Positions 7,518-16,558 are shown, counted from the first letter of the stretch. The stretch: DNA of 64,000 nt from Brevibacterium renqingii (GCF_017808105.1 NZ_JADBHF010000014.1:24022-88021), one strand, 5' to 3'. Notes: a model not told the origin generated them from the sequence alone. Translations and numbers: made by a program.

Positions 7518-9323
7518 ATGTCATTCACCCCGCCTCCCGTCTTCACCACGCGGCCCACGCTCGAGGGGCACTTCGGGATGGCCGCCTCGACGCACTGGCT
7601 GGCCACGGCGGCATCCCAAGCGGTGCTCGAGCGTGGCGGGAACGCCTTCGACGCGGCCGTCGCCGGCGCCTTCCTCCTCCATGTGGTCGAGCCCCATCTC
7701 AACGGCCCGGGCGGCGATATGACCGGAATCTTCGCCACCGCAGAGGATCCCTCGCGGCCGCAGGTGATGATGGGCCAGGGCCCGGCTCCCGCGGCCGCGA
7801 CGATCGAGCACTATCGCAGCGAAGGACTCGACATGGTGCCCGGAGCGGGCGCGCTCGCCGCGGCGGTCCCTGGGGCCGTCGATTCCTGGCTCGGCCTGCT
7901 CGAACACCATGGCACCTGGGAACTGGCCGAGGTTCTCGAGTTCGCCATCGACTATGCCGACAACGGGCATCCGATCCTCGCTCGGGCAGCTGGCACGATC
8001 GCGAAGGTCAGTGAGCTGTTCACCGAGCACTGGCCGAGCTCGGCCGCTCAATGGATGCCCGAAGGCAGTCCGCCCGCCGCCGGCGATCTGGTTTTCAACC
8101 GTCCCTACGCCGAGGTTCTGCGCCGCCTCATCGCCGCAGGTGAGGGCGAAGGCACCCGCGCTGAGCGGATCCGAGCGGCACGGCAGGAGTGGAAATCGGG
8201 ATTCGTCGCCCAGGCGATCGCGGAATTCGTCACCACTGCGCATCGGCATTCGACCGGAGGCGATCACGCCGGTGTGATGACCGTCGAGGACATCTCCGGC
8301 TTCGAGGCGGGCTTCGAAGAGCCTGTCACCATCGATTTCCGCGGATACTCGATCGCGAAGATCGGTGCCTGGGGTCAGGGCCCGGCACTGCTGCAGACAT
8401 TGAAGATCCTCGAAGGATTCGACGACGAACGACTTGACCCGTCGACGGAGATCGGAGCGCACACGATCATCGAGGCACTCAAGCTCGCTATGGCCGATCG
8501 CGACGCCTACTACGGCGACGCGGACGTTGACCTCGACTGGCTGCTCAGCGACGACTACGCGGCCACTCGGCGGGAGCTCATCACCGAGGCGGCCTCACCC
8601 GAATTCCGTCCCGGTGCCGATCGCACGGGTGCGGCACCGGTCTTCGCCACGCCGCTGGCCCCCGAAGGTGCGGACAAGGAGGCGTTGAGCAGGGCCGGCA
8701 TCGGCGAGCCGACGGTGCAGAAGAATGGCGTCAACAACGGCGATACTTGCCACCTCGATGTGGTGGACCGTTGGGGCAACATGATCTCGGCGACTCCCTC
8801 CGGAGGCTGGCTGCAGTCCTCGCCGACCGTTCCCGAACTCGGTTTCGGCCTCGGCACGCGCCTGCAGATGATGTGGCTCGACGAGGCGGCTCCCTCGGCT
8901 CTGCGGCCGGGCCGACGTCCGCGGACAACCCTGACGCCGACCCTGATCTCCAAGGACGGACAGCCGGTCATCGCGCTCGGCTCGCCGGGAGGCGACCAGC
9001 AGGAGCAGTGGCAGCTGCTGCTGATCCTGCGGCTGCTCGTCGGCGGTTTTCGAGCACAGGAGGCCATTGATGCACCCGCTCTGCACACCACATCGTTGGC
9101 GGGATCGTTCTGGCCGCGCGCCTGGGTCCCGGGCGGGGCCGTCGTCGAAGACCGCCTCGGCGAGGACGTGATCAACGGGCTCATCTCCCGCGGGCATGTC
9201 GTGACTCGGGCGGGGGAATGGGAGCTCGGCCGACTGTCGTGCGTGACACGCGACCCCGAGACCGGGCGGCTGAGCGCGGGAGCGAACCCGCGTGGGGCAC
9301 AAGGCTATGCGGCGGGGAGATGA
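7518..9323 (+). CDS. Gamma-glutamyltransferase-family protein (Ntn hydrolase)
   Basis: A 601-aa protein starting at ATG 7518, with GAAGGATG upstream. It is collinear with GGT proenzymes: MAASTHWLATAASQAVLERGGNAFDAAVAG near the N-terminus, NGPGGDMTG, and a nucleophile region NNGDTCHLDVVD with the candidate autocleavage Thr at about residue 410. The C-terminal half has RPGRRPRTTLTPTL and ALGSPGGDQQ. Classical GGTs have TTH at the nucleophile; DTCH is typical of the cytoplasmic GGT-like acylase branch. No signal peptide is visible, so it probably acts inside the cell on a gamma-glutamyl or other acyl-amide substrate. It overlaps the GntR gene by ATGA and is likely under its control. Confidence 0.85.
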   Translation: MSFTPPPVFTTRPTLEGHFGMAASTHWLATAASQAVLERGGNAFDAAVAGAFLLHVVEPHLNGPGGDMTGIFATAEDPSRPQVMMGQGPAPAAATIEHYRSEGLDMVPGAGALAAAVPGAVDSWLGLLEHHGTWELAEVLEFAIDYADNGHPILARAAGTIAKVSELFTEHWPSSAAQWMPEGSPPAAGDLVFNRPYAEVLRRLIAAGEGEGTRAERIRAARQEWKSGFVAQAIAEFVTTAHRHSTGGDHAGVMTVEDISGFEAGFEEPVTIDFRGYSIAKIGAWGQGPALLQTLKILEGFDDERLDPSTEIGAHTIIEALKLAMADRDAYYGDADVDLDWLLSDDYAATRRELITEAASPEFRPGADRTGAAPVFATPLAPEGADKEALSRAGIGEPTVQKNGVNNGDTCHLDVVDRWGNMISATPSGGWLQSSPTVPELGFGLGTRLQMMWLDEAAPSALRPGRRPRTTLTPTLISKDGQPVIALGSPGGDQQEQWQLLLILRLLVGGFRAQEAIDAPALHTTSLAGSFWPRAWVPGGAVVEDRLGEDVINGLISRGHVVTRAGEWELGRLSCVTRDPETGRLSAGANPRGAQGYAAGR

Positions 9324-10066
9324 CGATGAGCGGTTCTCAGGAGAGAGCGCGAGAGGTCGGTCGGACTCGCGGACCCGAGCCCGGCGCGGCTGCGGGGCGG
9401 ATCGATGTGAGCTCTCGGATTCGCAGCGACATCATCCAGGGCAGGATCGAGCCCGGGACCAAGCTGCGGGAGGTCGCTCTGGCCGAACGGTACGAGGTCT
9501 CCCGGATACCGATCCGGGAGGCCCTGCGCTCGCTCGAAGCCGAAGGACTCGTCGAGTCCCGCAAGTACAGTGGTTCGATCGTCGCTCCGTCGCCGGTCGA
9601 GGACGCCGAGGACCTGTTCGAGATCCGGACGGTCCTCGAAGCGGCGACGGCGAAGCGGGCGGCCAAGCGTGCCTCCGAACTCATCGCCGGTGAAGCGCCC
9701 GGCCCTGGCTGGCGCGCCCAGCGCAAGGAGATCAGCGACATCCTCGACGCCGGTGACATCGTCATCGGGCAGGAACGCTACGAGGAACTCGCCGTGCTCA
9801 ACATGCGCTTCCACTTCGCCGTCGCCGAACTCAGCGGGAGTCTGTCGTTCATCAGCCTGCTGCGTCAGATCTCGGGCAAGATCGAATGGCTGTACTCACT
9901 CAATGTCACTCGGCGCGGCCCCCAAGCCTGGCCCGAGCATCGGGAGATCATCGCGGCCATCGACGCCGGACAGCAGGCCGAAGCCGCCGAGGTGATGGCC
10001 CGGCACGTCCGCCGCAGCCGCGATTCCTACTTCGCGATGATGGCCGAACGCCCTCACGCCACCTGA
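9320..10066 (+). CDS. GntR-family transcriptional regulator (FadR/FCD type)
   Basis: A 248-aa regulator whose ATG overlaps the stop of the ggt-like gene (ATGA at 9320-9323), so translation is coupled; ATG 9326 is an alternative start. After a ~25-residue charged leader it has the GntR winged helix: IRSDIIQGRIEPGTKLREVALAERYEVSRIPIREALRSLEAEGLV. An all-helical FCD ligand-binding domain follows, with EIRTVLEAATAKRAA, NMRFHFAVAELSG and EHREIIAAIDAGQQAEA. Such proteins usually repress the operon they sit in until a carboxylate ligand binds. The TTGTATACAA palindromes at 7362-7404 are its probable sites. Confidence 0.85.
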   Translation: MTMSGSQERAREVGRTRGPEPGAAAGRIDVSSRIRSDIIQGRIEPGTKLREVALAERYEVSRIPIREALRSLEAEGLVESRKYSGSIVAPSPVEDAEDLFEIRTVLEAATAKRAAKRASELIAGEAPGPGWRAQRKEISDILDAGDIVIGQERYEELAVLNMRFHFAVAELSGSLSFISLLRQISGKIEWLYSLNVTRRGPQAWPEHREIIAAIDAGQQAEAAEVMARHVRRSRDSYFAMMAERPHAT

Positions 10067-10067
10067 G

Positions 10068-10102
10068 GGCGCCCTGATACCTCGAGCAGATATCGGGGCG
10101 CC
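10068..10102. terminator. Bidirectional hairpin between convergent genes
   Basis: GGCGCCCTGATA (10068-10079) pairs with TATCGGGGCGCC (10091-10102) with one mismatch across an 11-base loop. It sits immediately after the GntR stop and before the stop of the convergent AHSA1 gene. No long T-run follows, as is common in high-GC actinobacteria. Confidence 0.55.
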
Positions 10103-10150
10103 ATCAGATGGAGGGTGGAGACATCGAGCCCTGGACGGATTCAGCGACCG

Positions 10151-10645
10151 TCAGCCGTCGGCCAGCAGCCGATCGAGCTTGTTGTAGCCCTCGACGATTC
10201 CATGCTCCATCCTCGAGGCGACCATGCCGTCGCGGGACTCGAGCGAATCGAAGGCCGAGGTCGAGGTCAGTCGGGTCCGCCCGTCGCCGAGGGCGGTCAG
10301 AGTGAGGATCTCGAGATTGACGGCATCGGGGAAGCCTTCGAAGGTGAAGGTCTGGACGATGCGCTCGTTCTCCCGCACCTCGTGGAACGAACCGAAGAAT
10401 CCGTATTCGCCGTTGTCGTCGGATGCGACGTAGCTCCAGTTGCCGCCGGTCGTCGGATTCCATTCGCGGATCGTGTTCGTGATCGTATCCGGCCCGCACC
10501 ACTTGACGAAGAGCTCCGGGTCCACGTGGGCACGGAAGACCTTGTCCGGGCCGGCCGCGAAATCGCGGGTGATCGTTACCGTCTGCACGCCCTCGGGGAC
10601 GTCGAGTTTGAGCGTCGAGTAGTCGGCGGTGTCTGTGGTGGTCAT
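10151..10645 (-). CDS. AHSA1/SRPBCC-domain protein
   Basis: A 164-aa protein with a START/SRPBCC fold of the AHSA1 (Aha1 C-terminal-like) group: VTITRDFAAGPDKVFRAHVDPELFVKWCGP at the start, GGNWSYV and GEYGFFGSFHEV in the middle, and DGMVASRMEHGIVEGYNKLDRLL as the C-terminal helix. These hydrophobic-cavity proteins bind small lipophilic ligands and are very often encoded behind an ArsR regulator, as here. The start lies one base after the ArsR stop, and its ribosome site (GAAGGAG) is inside the ArsR gene, so translation is coupled. No enzymatic role can be assigned. Confidence 0.85.
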   Translation of the reverse strand: MTTTDTADYSTLKLDVPEGVQTVTITRDFAAGPDKVFRAHVDPELFVKWCGPDTITNTIREWNPTTGGNWSYVASDDNGEYGFFGSFHEVRENERIVQTFTFEGFPDAVNLEILTLTALGDGRTRLTSTSAFDSLESRDGMVASRMEHGIVEGYNKLDRLLADG

Positions 10646-10646
10646 G

Positions 10647-10994
10647 TCATGCTCCTTCGCGTGATGTGGGTTCGTCCTCGTCCATCTGTTCGAGGACGGC
10701 GTCGAGGCGCTGGTAGCGCTGCTCCGCCTGCTGCCTGTATCTGTCGATCCATTTCGTCATGAGATCGAAGACGTTGTCTTCGAGGTGGACCGGTCTGCGC
10801 TGGGCCTCACGGGTGCGAGTGACGAGGCCGGAGTCCTCGAGGACCTTGAGGTGCTTCGACACGGCCTGCACGCTCACGTCATAGGGTTCAGCGAGCTCGT
10901 TGACCGTCGCATCGGCGACGCTGAGCCGAGCGACGATGTCCCGGCGCGTGGGGTCGGACAGGGCTGTGAAGACCTTGGAGAGCTGATCGGCCAT
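10647..10994 (-). CDS. ArsR-family winged-helix repressor
   Basis: A 115-aa regulator: KVFTALSDPTRRDIVARLS, then the recognition helix VSVQAVSKHLKVLEDSGLV and the wing TREAQRRPVHLE. There is no CxC metal-binding motif in the recognition helix, so it is not a metal sensor; it belongs to the subgroup paired with AHSA1 genes. An AGGAG ribosome site precedes the ATG at 10994. Two strong dyads 24 and 71 bases upstream of the start are its likely operators and would give autorepression of the two-gene operon. Confidence 0.88.
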   Translation of the reverse strand: MADQLSKVFTALSDPTRRDIVARLSVADATVNELAEPYDVSVQAVSKHLKVLEDSGLVTRTREAQRRPVHLEDNVFDLMTKWIDRYRQQAEQRYQRLDAVLEQMDEDEPTSREGA

Positions 10995-11017
10995 TGAGCC
11001 TCCTGGGAAAACTATTA

Positions 11018-11082
11018 TTCAACCATTGGGTTGAAAGATAGCCTAGATCTCGCACCCGCAGATAGTCAACCGTTTGGTTGAA
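11018..11082. promoter_or_regulatory. Paired ArsR operators, TTCAACC-N4-GGTTGAA
   Basis: Site 1 (11018-11035) is a perfect 7-bp inverted repeat with a 4-base spacer. Site 2 (11065-11082), GTCAACC-N4-GGTTGAA, differs at one outer base. Their centres are 47 bp apart, in the promoter of the ArsR-AHSA1 operon and about 125 bases before the divergent permease gene. Confidence 0.75.
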
Positions 11083-11206
11083 TAAAGTTCTCGAACGTTC
11101 CCCGCCGCGCCGATTTTTGTTCGCGCCCATTCGCCGAGCAAGCGAACCTGACGTACAGTCAAAACGACCAGTTTCGCCGCACCGACAACGATGTCTGGAG
11201 AAGATG

Positions 11207-12661
11207 ATGCCCAACCTGCGACAGCAGCTGTTCCGAATCAAGCCGGTCCCACGGCAGAAGGAAGACGTCGAGACCGACCTCAAGCGCACGATCGGCCTGT
11301 TCTCACTCACGATGGTCGGCGTCGGCTCGACCATCGGCACCGGAATCTTCTTCATCCTCTCCGAATCCGTGCCGGTGGCCGGGCCTGCTGTGATCTGGTC
11401 TTTCGTCATCGCCGGAGTCGTCGCCGGCCTCGCTGTCATCTGCTATGCCGAGCTCGCCGGCTCCGTCCCCGTCTCCGGATCGTCCTACTCCTACGCCTAT
11501 GCCACCCTCGGCGAGCTTCCCGCTATGGGAGTCGCCGCCTGCCTGCTCCTCGAATACGGCGTGGCCGGAGCGGCGGTCGCGGTCGGCTGGTCGCAGTACG
11601 TCAACCAGCTGCTGTACAACCTCTTCGGCTTCCAGATCCCGCACGCCCTGGCCTATGCGCCCGAAGAGGGCGGCATCGTCAACCTCCCGGCGATCATCCT
11701 GCTCGCGATGTGCTGCTTCCTGCTGGTGCGCGGCACCGGCGAATCCATCGTTGTCAACGCCATCATGGTCTGCCTGAAGATCGGCGTCCTCGTCTTCTTC
11801 ATCTGCGTCGGCGTGACCGGCTGGAACACCGACAACTTCTCCGACTTCGCCCCCTTCGGCATCTCCGGCGTCGTCGCCGGCTCGGGACTGATCTTCTTCA
11901 GCTACGTCGGCATGGACGCGGTCGCGACAGCCGGAGATGAGACGAAGAACCCGAAGAAGACGATGCCCAGGGCCCTCATCGCCGCCCTCATCATCGTCAC
12001 CTCCGTCTACGTCCTCGTCGCCGTCGCCGCGCTCTCCGCCCAGCCCTGGGAAGAGTTCGAAGGCCAGACTGCCGGTCTCTCGGCGATCCTCGAGGCCATC
12101 GTCGGCTCCCAGTGGCCGGGCACCGTCGTTGCCGCCGGTGCTGTGATCTCGATCTTCTCCGTCACCCTCGTGTCGATCTACGGCCAGTCCCGCATCCTGT
12201 TCACCATGGCAGGAGACGGCATGATGCCCAAGCTGTTCCGCGACGTCAATCCCCGCACGCTCACCCCGGTCAAGGGCACGATCGTCGTCACCGTGGTCAT
12301 CGCAGTCCTCGCCGGTTTCATCCCCCTGAACTTCCTCGCCGAGATGACCTCGATCGGCACCCTCGTCGCCTTCGTCGTCGTCTCCCTGGCCGTGATCATC
12401 CTCCGCGTGCGCGAACCGAACCTCGAACGCGGCTTCAAGGTTCCCTTCTACCCGGTGCTGCCGGTGCTGTCGATCATCGGCTGCTTCTGGATCATCTCCA
12501 GCCTGCAGGTCATCACGATCGTCGTCTTCGTCATCTGGACCGCCATCATCCTCGGGCTCTACTTCGTCTTCGGCCGCAAATCGTCCGTCCTCGGCAAGCA
12601 GCTCGCCGAGGCGGGTCCCGCCCTTCAGGAACCCAATGATCCCGCTGGAGGTCGATCATGA
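11207..12661 (+). CDS. APC-superfamily amino-acid permease (cationic amino-acid transporter type)
   Basis: A 484-aa permease with 12 to 13 predicted spans. Of two adjacent ATGs, 11207 is better spaced (6 bases) from GGAG. The first span has GVGSTIGTGIFFILSE, the substrate-binding signature of APC transporters; SGSSYSYAYATLGE, FFSYVGMDAVATAGDETKNPKKTMPRAL and SIYGQSRILFTMAGDGMMPKLF are typical of the CAT/YfnA branch. It imports amino acids by proton symport or exchange; the side-chain preference is not evident. Its stop overlaps the start of a tandem Usp gene (ATGA at 12658), a common pairing in which the Usp is thought to regulate the permease. Confidence 0.88.
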   Translation: MPNLRQQLFRIKPVPRQKEDVETDLKRTIGLFSLTMVGVGSTIGTGIFFILSESVPVAGPAVIWSFVIAGVVAGLAVICYAELAGSVPVSGSSYSYAYATLGELPAMGVAACLLLEYGVAGAAVAVGWSQYVNQLLYNLFGFQIPHALAYAPEEGGIVNLPAIILLAMCCFLLVRGTGESIVVNAIMVCLKIGVLVFFICVGVTGWNTDNFSDFAPFGISGVVAGSGLIFFSYVGMDAVATAGDETKNPKKTMPRALIAALIIVTSVYVLVAVAALSAQPWEEFEGQTAGLSAILEAIVGSQWPGTVVAAGAVISIFSVTLVSIYGQSRILFTMAGDGMMPKLFRDVNPRTLTPVKGTIVVTVVIAVLAGFIPLNFLAEMTSIGTLVAFVVVSLAVIILRVREPNLERGFKVPFYPVLPVLSIIGCFWIISSLQVITIVVFVIWTAIILGLYFVFGRKSSVLGKQLAEAGPALQEPNDPAGGRS

Positions 12662-13569
12662 CCATCGTCGTCGGAGCCGCGCCCGGCCAGGACAACAGCG
12701 CCGCAGTGGAACTCGGCATCGTCATGGCCCGCACCTACCGGAAGACCCTGACAGTGGCCGCGATCAGCTCGACCGCCTGGCCGCCGAGCCGAGACAAGAT
12801 CGACGCCGAATACCAGGCGCACATCCGCAGAATCGCCGAGGCGACCCTCGACCAGGCGCGAGATCTCGTGCCTTCCGATATCGAGGCCGACTACCTCGTC
12901 CGCGGTGCCGGCTCCTCGAGGCGCGGACTGCTGGAGGTCAGCGAGAGCGTCGGAGCACACCGCCTCGTCGTCGGTCCGGCCGCCGACGGGAGGTACGGCC
13001 GGATCGCTCTGGGCTCGGTGTCGAACGGGCTGCTCCACAGTGCGGAACTGCCCGTGGCGCTCGCCCCGGCCGGCTACCGCGCCGAGGCGGGCGCGAAACT
13101 GCAGCGGATCAGTGCGGCCTACAGCGGCTCCTCCACCTCGGCGGGGCTCATCGTCGGAGCCGCCATGGTCTCCGCGGAGTCCGATGTGCCCTTCCGGATC
13201 GTGTCCTTCGCCCCGAGGCCGCGCGTGCTGTCCGCGGCGAGCATCGGGCTGAATGCGGAATCGCACGTCGTCGATGAGTGGGCCGAGGTCGTGAGAGAGC
13301 ACACGGACAAGATCCTGTGCTCGATCGACCAGCTCGACATCAGACCAGGTGAGACGGATGTCGCTGTGGGCACCGGGCCGGACTGGTCGGCGGCGCTCAA
13401 CGCCGTGGAGTGGAAGCACCCCGAGGTGATGATGCTCGGCTCATCGGGGCTGGGCGCGCTCAAGCGCGTGTCGCTGGGAAGCCACGCGATGCGGATCCTC
13501 CAGAACTCGCCTGTGCCGGTCGTCGTCGTGCCCCGGCGCGCGAAGGAGAGCTATATGCGCGGCAGGTGA
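12658..13569 (+). CDS. Tandem universal stress protein (two Usp domains)
   Basis: A 303-aa protein of two Usp domains (about 1-140 and 155-295). Each starts with a short hydrophobic strand and ends with a Usp-like segment: LVVGPAADGRYGRIALGSVSNGLLHSAELPVAL in the first, MMLGSSGLGALKRVSLGSHAMRILQNSPVPVVVV in the second. The second still resembles the ATP-binding G-2X-G-9X-G-(S/T) signature. It is translationally coupled to the upstream permease. Usp domains bind ATP/AMP and act as stress or energy modulators; a direct effect on the transporter is inferred from the coupling only. Confidence 0.82.
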   Translation: MTIVVGAAPGQDNSAAVELGIVMARTYRKTLTVAAISSTAWPPSRDKIDAEYQAHIRRIAEATLDQARDLVPSDIEADYLVRGAGSSRRGLLEVSESVGAHRLVVGPAADGRYGRIALGSVSNGLLHSAELPVALAPAGYRAEAGAKLQRISAAYSGSSTSAGLIVGAAMVSAESDVPFRIVSFAPRPRVLSAASIGLNAESHVVDEWAEVVREHTDKILCSIDQLDIRPGETDVAVGTGPDWSAALNAVEWKHPEVMMLGSSGLGALKRVSLGSHAMRILQNSPVPVVVVPRRAKESYMRGR

Positions 13570-13728
13570 GATGTGGGAGGGGCGGCTCGCCGCGAGAACC
13601 AGGCCCTTGCGTGGCGGGCAGCCGCACTCTCATGTCCAATACTTGAACAGTTCCAGTCTGCGATTCGGGACGACGCTACCGTGGTCGGTGGTCACAACGA
13701 AGTGGCTGAACCGAACGAGAGGAACCAT

Positions 13729-14580
13729 ATGGAACTGCAGCGCCTGGGGCCGATCGGCCAGGAGATTCCCGCCGTCCGCGTCGACGATGTCTGCTTCGAT
13801 CTGCGCCCGCTGACTGCCGACATCGATCCGAAGTTCTTCGCAGCCGGCGGAGTCGAACAGATCACTGCGGCCCTCGAGGCCGGTGAGCTCACGCCCCTCG
13901 ACGGTGCCGACGATCTGCGCATCGGCGCACCGCTGACTCGTCCCTCGTCGATCGTGTGCGTGGGCATGAACTATGCCGAGCACGCGGCAGAGGCCGGGGC
14001 CGCACCTCCCGAGCGTCCCGTCATCTTCTTCAAGATGCCCTCGACCATCGCCGGGCCCACGGATCCGATCGAGCTGCCGCCCGAGGCTGCGAAGGCCGAC
14101 TGGGAGGTCGAGCTGGGAGTGGTCATCGGCACACGGGCCTACCGGGTCGCCTCGGCGGAGGACGCGCTCGATCATGTCGCCGGCTTCGTGCTGGCCAACG
14201 ACCTGTCCGAACGCCGCCTGCAGATCGAGGAGTCCGGCGGGCAGTGGTCGAAGGGCAAGAACCTGCCCGGCTTCACTCCCTTGGGCCCGTCGATCAGGCC
14301 CGCCGCCGAGGTGGACTCCCGTTCGCTGCGCCTGCGCAGCTGGGTCAACGGTGAGGTCCGACAGGATTCGTCGACCAGCGACCTCATCTTCTCCGTCGGG
14401 GACATCATCCACCAGCTCAGCCAGGCGATGGCGTTCGAGCCGGGTGACGTCATCCTCACCGGCACACCGCAGGGAGTGGCACTGTCCGGCCGGTTCCCCT
14501 ATCTGGCCGACGGCGACGTCGTCGAGATCGAGGTCGAGGGGCTCGGTCGCCAGCGACAGGTCGTCACCGTCACGCAGTGA
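13729..14580 (+). CDS. Fumarylacetoacetate hydrolase (FAH) family protein
   Basis: A 283-aa enzyme starting at ATG 13729, with AGAGGAACC upstream; the frame is open earlier but lacks a ribosome site. The N-terminal cap is followed by the FAH core: SSIVCVGMNYAEHAAEAG, PVIFFKMPSTIAGP, the metal-binding EVELGVVIG (E-x-E), FVLANDLSERRLQ, GKNLPGFTPLGP and DVILTGTPQGVA. The family contains hydrolases, isomerases and decarboxylases of acylpyruvates and of meta-cleavage intermediates. Together with the HpcH-type aldolase at 26.9 kb it could serve aromatic breakdown, but the genes are far apart. Confidence 0.85.
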   Translation: MELQRLGPIGQEIPAVRVDDVCFDLRPLTADIDPKFFAAGGVEQITAALEAGELTPLDGADDLRIGAPLTRPSSIVCVGMNYAEHAAEAGAAPPERPVIFFKMPSTIAGPTDPIELPPEAAKADWEVELGVVIGTRAYRVASAEDALDHVAGFVLANDLSERRLQIEESGGQWSKGKNLPGFTPLGPSIRPAAEVDSRSLRLRSWVNGEVRQDSSTSDLIFSVGDIIHQLSQAMAFEPGDVILTGTPQGVALSGRFPYLADGDVVEIEVEGLGRQRQVVTVTQ

Positions 14581-14583
14581 AGT

Positions 14584-15111
14584 ATGGGCGCCGAGGCTGC
14601 GCGGCCCTCATCGGCATATCGGCGGGGGGCCGTCGCTCGGCGCCGCTGCTACCGGCACATCTCGGCGCTTCTGGAGGCCCAGGTCCTCACCGTCGTCGAC
14701 GAAAGGAAGGTGCGGGGAGCGGTCGAACGGACCCTGGGCCTGGGGGAGCGGCTGGCGCATGTCGACCACGAGGGCCTCGATGCGATGGATGACGTCCAGC
14801 TGCGTTCGGCGTTCCTCGGCTTCCTCACCAGTCTGTCGTCCGACTTCGAACGTCTCCTCGATGAGAGCGGCCGGGAGGACCGAGGGCTGCTCGGCTTCAC
14901 CCGCGCTCCGCTCTACATCGATCCTGAGGAGCTTCCGGCGCTGCAGTCCGGACTCATGGACCTCCTCGCGCCCTATCTGGAGCCGAGACGAGAAGGGCAG
15001 AGGCGCTTCAGCCTCGCCACCGTCCTCCTTCCCGAGGTCGACTCGGCTTCCTCAGAGCAGTCAGAGAAGTCAGCGGGAAAGGCTTCTGCGCATTCGACCG
15101 GCGCCCAATAG
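14584..15111 (+). pseudogene. Remnant of an HTH transcriptional regulator lacking the start of its DNA-binding domain
   Basis: A 175-aa ORF starting 3 bases after the FAH-family gene. Residues about 20-60 (RRCYRHISALLEAQVLTVV, then ERKVRGAVERTLGL) match the second half of a winged helix in a familiar actinobacterial regulator family, where the sequence normally reads TLYRHISALLEAGLL. The effector part follows: AFLGFLTSLSSDFERLLDE and a C-terminal RRFSLATVLLP. The first ~40 residues of the usual protein (helices 1-2 of the HTH) are missing and replaced by an Arg/Ala stretch, and the ATG has no ribosome site. It is probably a 5'-deleted gene fused to the end of the FAH gene. Confidence 0.6.
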
Positions 15112-15237
15112 GCAAGCACCGGTCGCTCCGGAGAGGCCGGCCGCCCCGCTCACGCTCCGACGGCGGATATCCACGCCGCAGCCGGCGACACCTGGCACCA
15201 TGGGAGAACCGAACCACGCACGACTAGGAGCATCGTT

Positions 15238-16518
15238 ATGAGCAGGCACCGACTTCCCCTCACCGGTGTGCGAGTCCTCGAACTCGGAAACTACATCGCC
15301 GCGCCCACCGCCGGACGGATGCTCGCCGACTTCGGCGCCGAGGTGATCAAAGTCGAGCGCCCGGGAACCGGGGACGAGATCCGCAATTGGCGGCTCAAGG
15401 CCGGCACCACCTCGATGCTCTACCGCACGATCAATCGCAACAAGAAGTCCGTCGTGCTCGACCTGCGCTCCGAGGAGGGGCGAGAGGCCGTGATCGAACT
15501 CGTCCGCCGCAGTGACATCGTCTTGGAGAACTTCCGTCCCGGCACCCTGGAGAAGTGGGGACTGGGCCCGGATGTCCTCGAGCAGGCCAATCCGGAGCTC
15601 GTCCTCGTCCGCATCTCCGCATTCGGCCAGACCGGGCCGATGGCCGCGCGTCCCGGCTTCGCCGCCGTGGCCGAGGGATACTCGGGCTTCCGCGAGCTCG
15701 TCGGCGACCCCGATCGCCCGCCCGTGCGCGTGGGCATCTCCATCGGCGACTCGATCGCCGGCATGCAGGCCGCCTTCGGAGCCGTGATGATGCTCTTCGA
15801 CCGTCAGCGCCAGAAGATCGCCGGAGCCGCCGAGGCGGTCGTCGGCTCCGCTCACAGCTTCGAAGGGGAGGGGCCGCTGTCCGAGCGGACCGTCGACGTC
15901 GCGCTGAACGAGGCGATGTTCTCCGTCATGGAGTCTCTCGTGCCCGACTATTCGGCCTTTGGCGAGATCCGCACCCGCACCGGCGGACGGATGGAGGGCA
16001 TCGCGCCGTCGAACGGCTACCTCTGCGCCGGTGGGAAGTCCGTGGTCATCGCCGGCAACGGAGACGGGATCTTCGGGCGGCTGATGAATGCCATCGACCG
16101 TCCCGACCTCGCCGAGGATGCCGAACTGCAGACGAACGCCGGACGCTGGGACCGTCGGGAGGAGCTCGACGAGGCGATCGGCGCCTGGTGCGCCGAGCGC
16201 GAAGTCGACGAGGTCGTCGAGATCCTCGAGGACGCCGGCGTCCCCGCGGGGCCGATCTACACCGCCGAGGACCTCGTCGCCGATGAGCAGCTGGCCGCCC
16301 GCGGGATGATCCAGAACCATGACGTCTCCACCGGCGAGGAGGTGCTCGAGGACGTCGCTTTCCCCGGGATCACCCCGGTCATCGGTGGCGAATCCATCGC
16401 CATCGATCACCTCGGGCCCGACCTCGGCGAGCACACGGAGGAAGTGCTCGACTGGCTGGGCCTCCACCGCGAGGGCACGGCAGCCGATGACGAGAGCGGG
16501 GCGAATACCGAGGACTGA
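15238..16518 (+). CDS. CaiB/BaiF family CoA transferase (first copy)
   Basis: A 426-aa class III CoA transferase. Family signatures: GVRVLELGNYIAAPTAGRMLADFGAEVIKVE at the N-terminus, NRNKKSVVLDLRSEEGR, IVLENFRPGTLEKWG, and VGISIGDSIAGM, where the Asp is the usual catalytic carboxylate that forms the acyl-anhydride/CoA-thioester intermediate. The stop of the preceding regulator remnant is 126 bases away, and an AGGAG lies just before the ATG. A double hairpin follows the stop. It probably moves CoA from a donor thioester onto a carboxylic acid brought in by the TTT transporter of the same locus. Confidence 0.88.
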   Translation: MSRHRLPLTGVRVLELGNYIAAPTAGRMLADFGAEVIKVERPGTGDEIRNWRLKAGTTSMLYRTINRNKKSVVLDLRSEEGREAVIELVRRSDIVLENFRPGTLEKWGLGPDVLEQANPELVLVRISAFGQTGPMAARPGFAAVAEGYSGFRELVGDPDRPPVRVGISIGDSIAGMQAAFGAVMMLFDRQRQKIAGAAEAVVGSAHSFEGEGPLSERTVDVALNEAMFSVMESLVPDYSAFGEIRTRTGGRMEGIAPSNGYLCAGGKSVVIAGNGDGIFGRLMNAIDRPDLAEDAELQTNAGRWDRREELDEAIGAWCAEREVDEVVEILEDAGVPAGPIYTAEDLVADEQLAARGMIQNHDVSTGEEVLEDVAFPGITPVIGGESIAIDHLGPDLGEHTEEVLDWLGLHREGTAADDESGANTED

Positions 16519-16558
16519 GTCCCGGTGAACGGGACTTTTGCTGGGCAATTCTCCCAGC
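16519..16558 (+). terminator. Tandem hairpins after the first CoA-transferase gene
   Basis: GTCCCG-GTGAA-CGGGAC (16519-16535) is followed by TTTT, a classic intrinsic terminator. A second hairpin, GCTGGG-N7-CCCAGC, spans 16540-16558. The first also contains the TCCCG-N5-CGGGA core seen at 3781 and 16651, so an attenuating or operator role is possible. Confidence 0.65.

Noticed and set aside
14584..15111. Regulator remnant as a functional full-length gene
   Set aside because: The first part of the HTH is missing and there is no ribosome site at the ATG.
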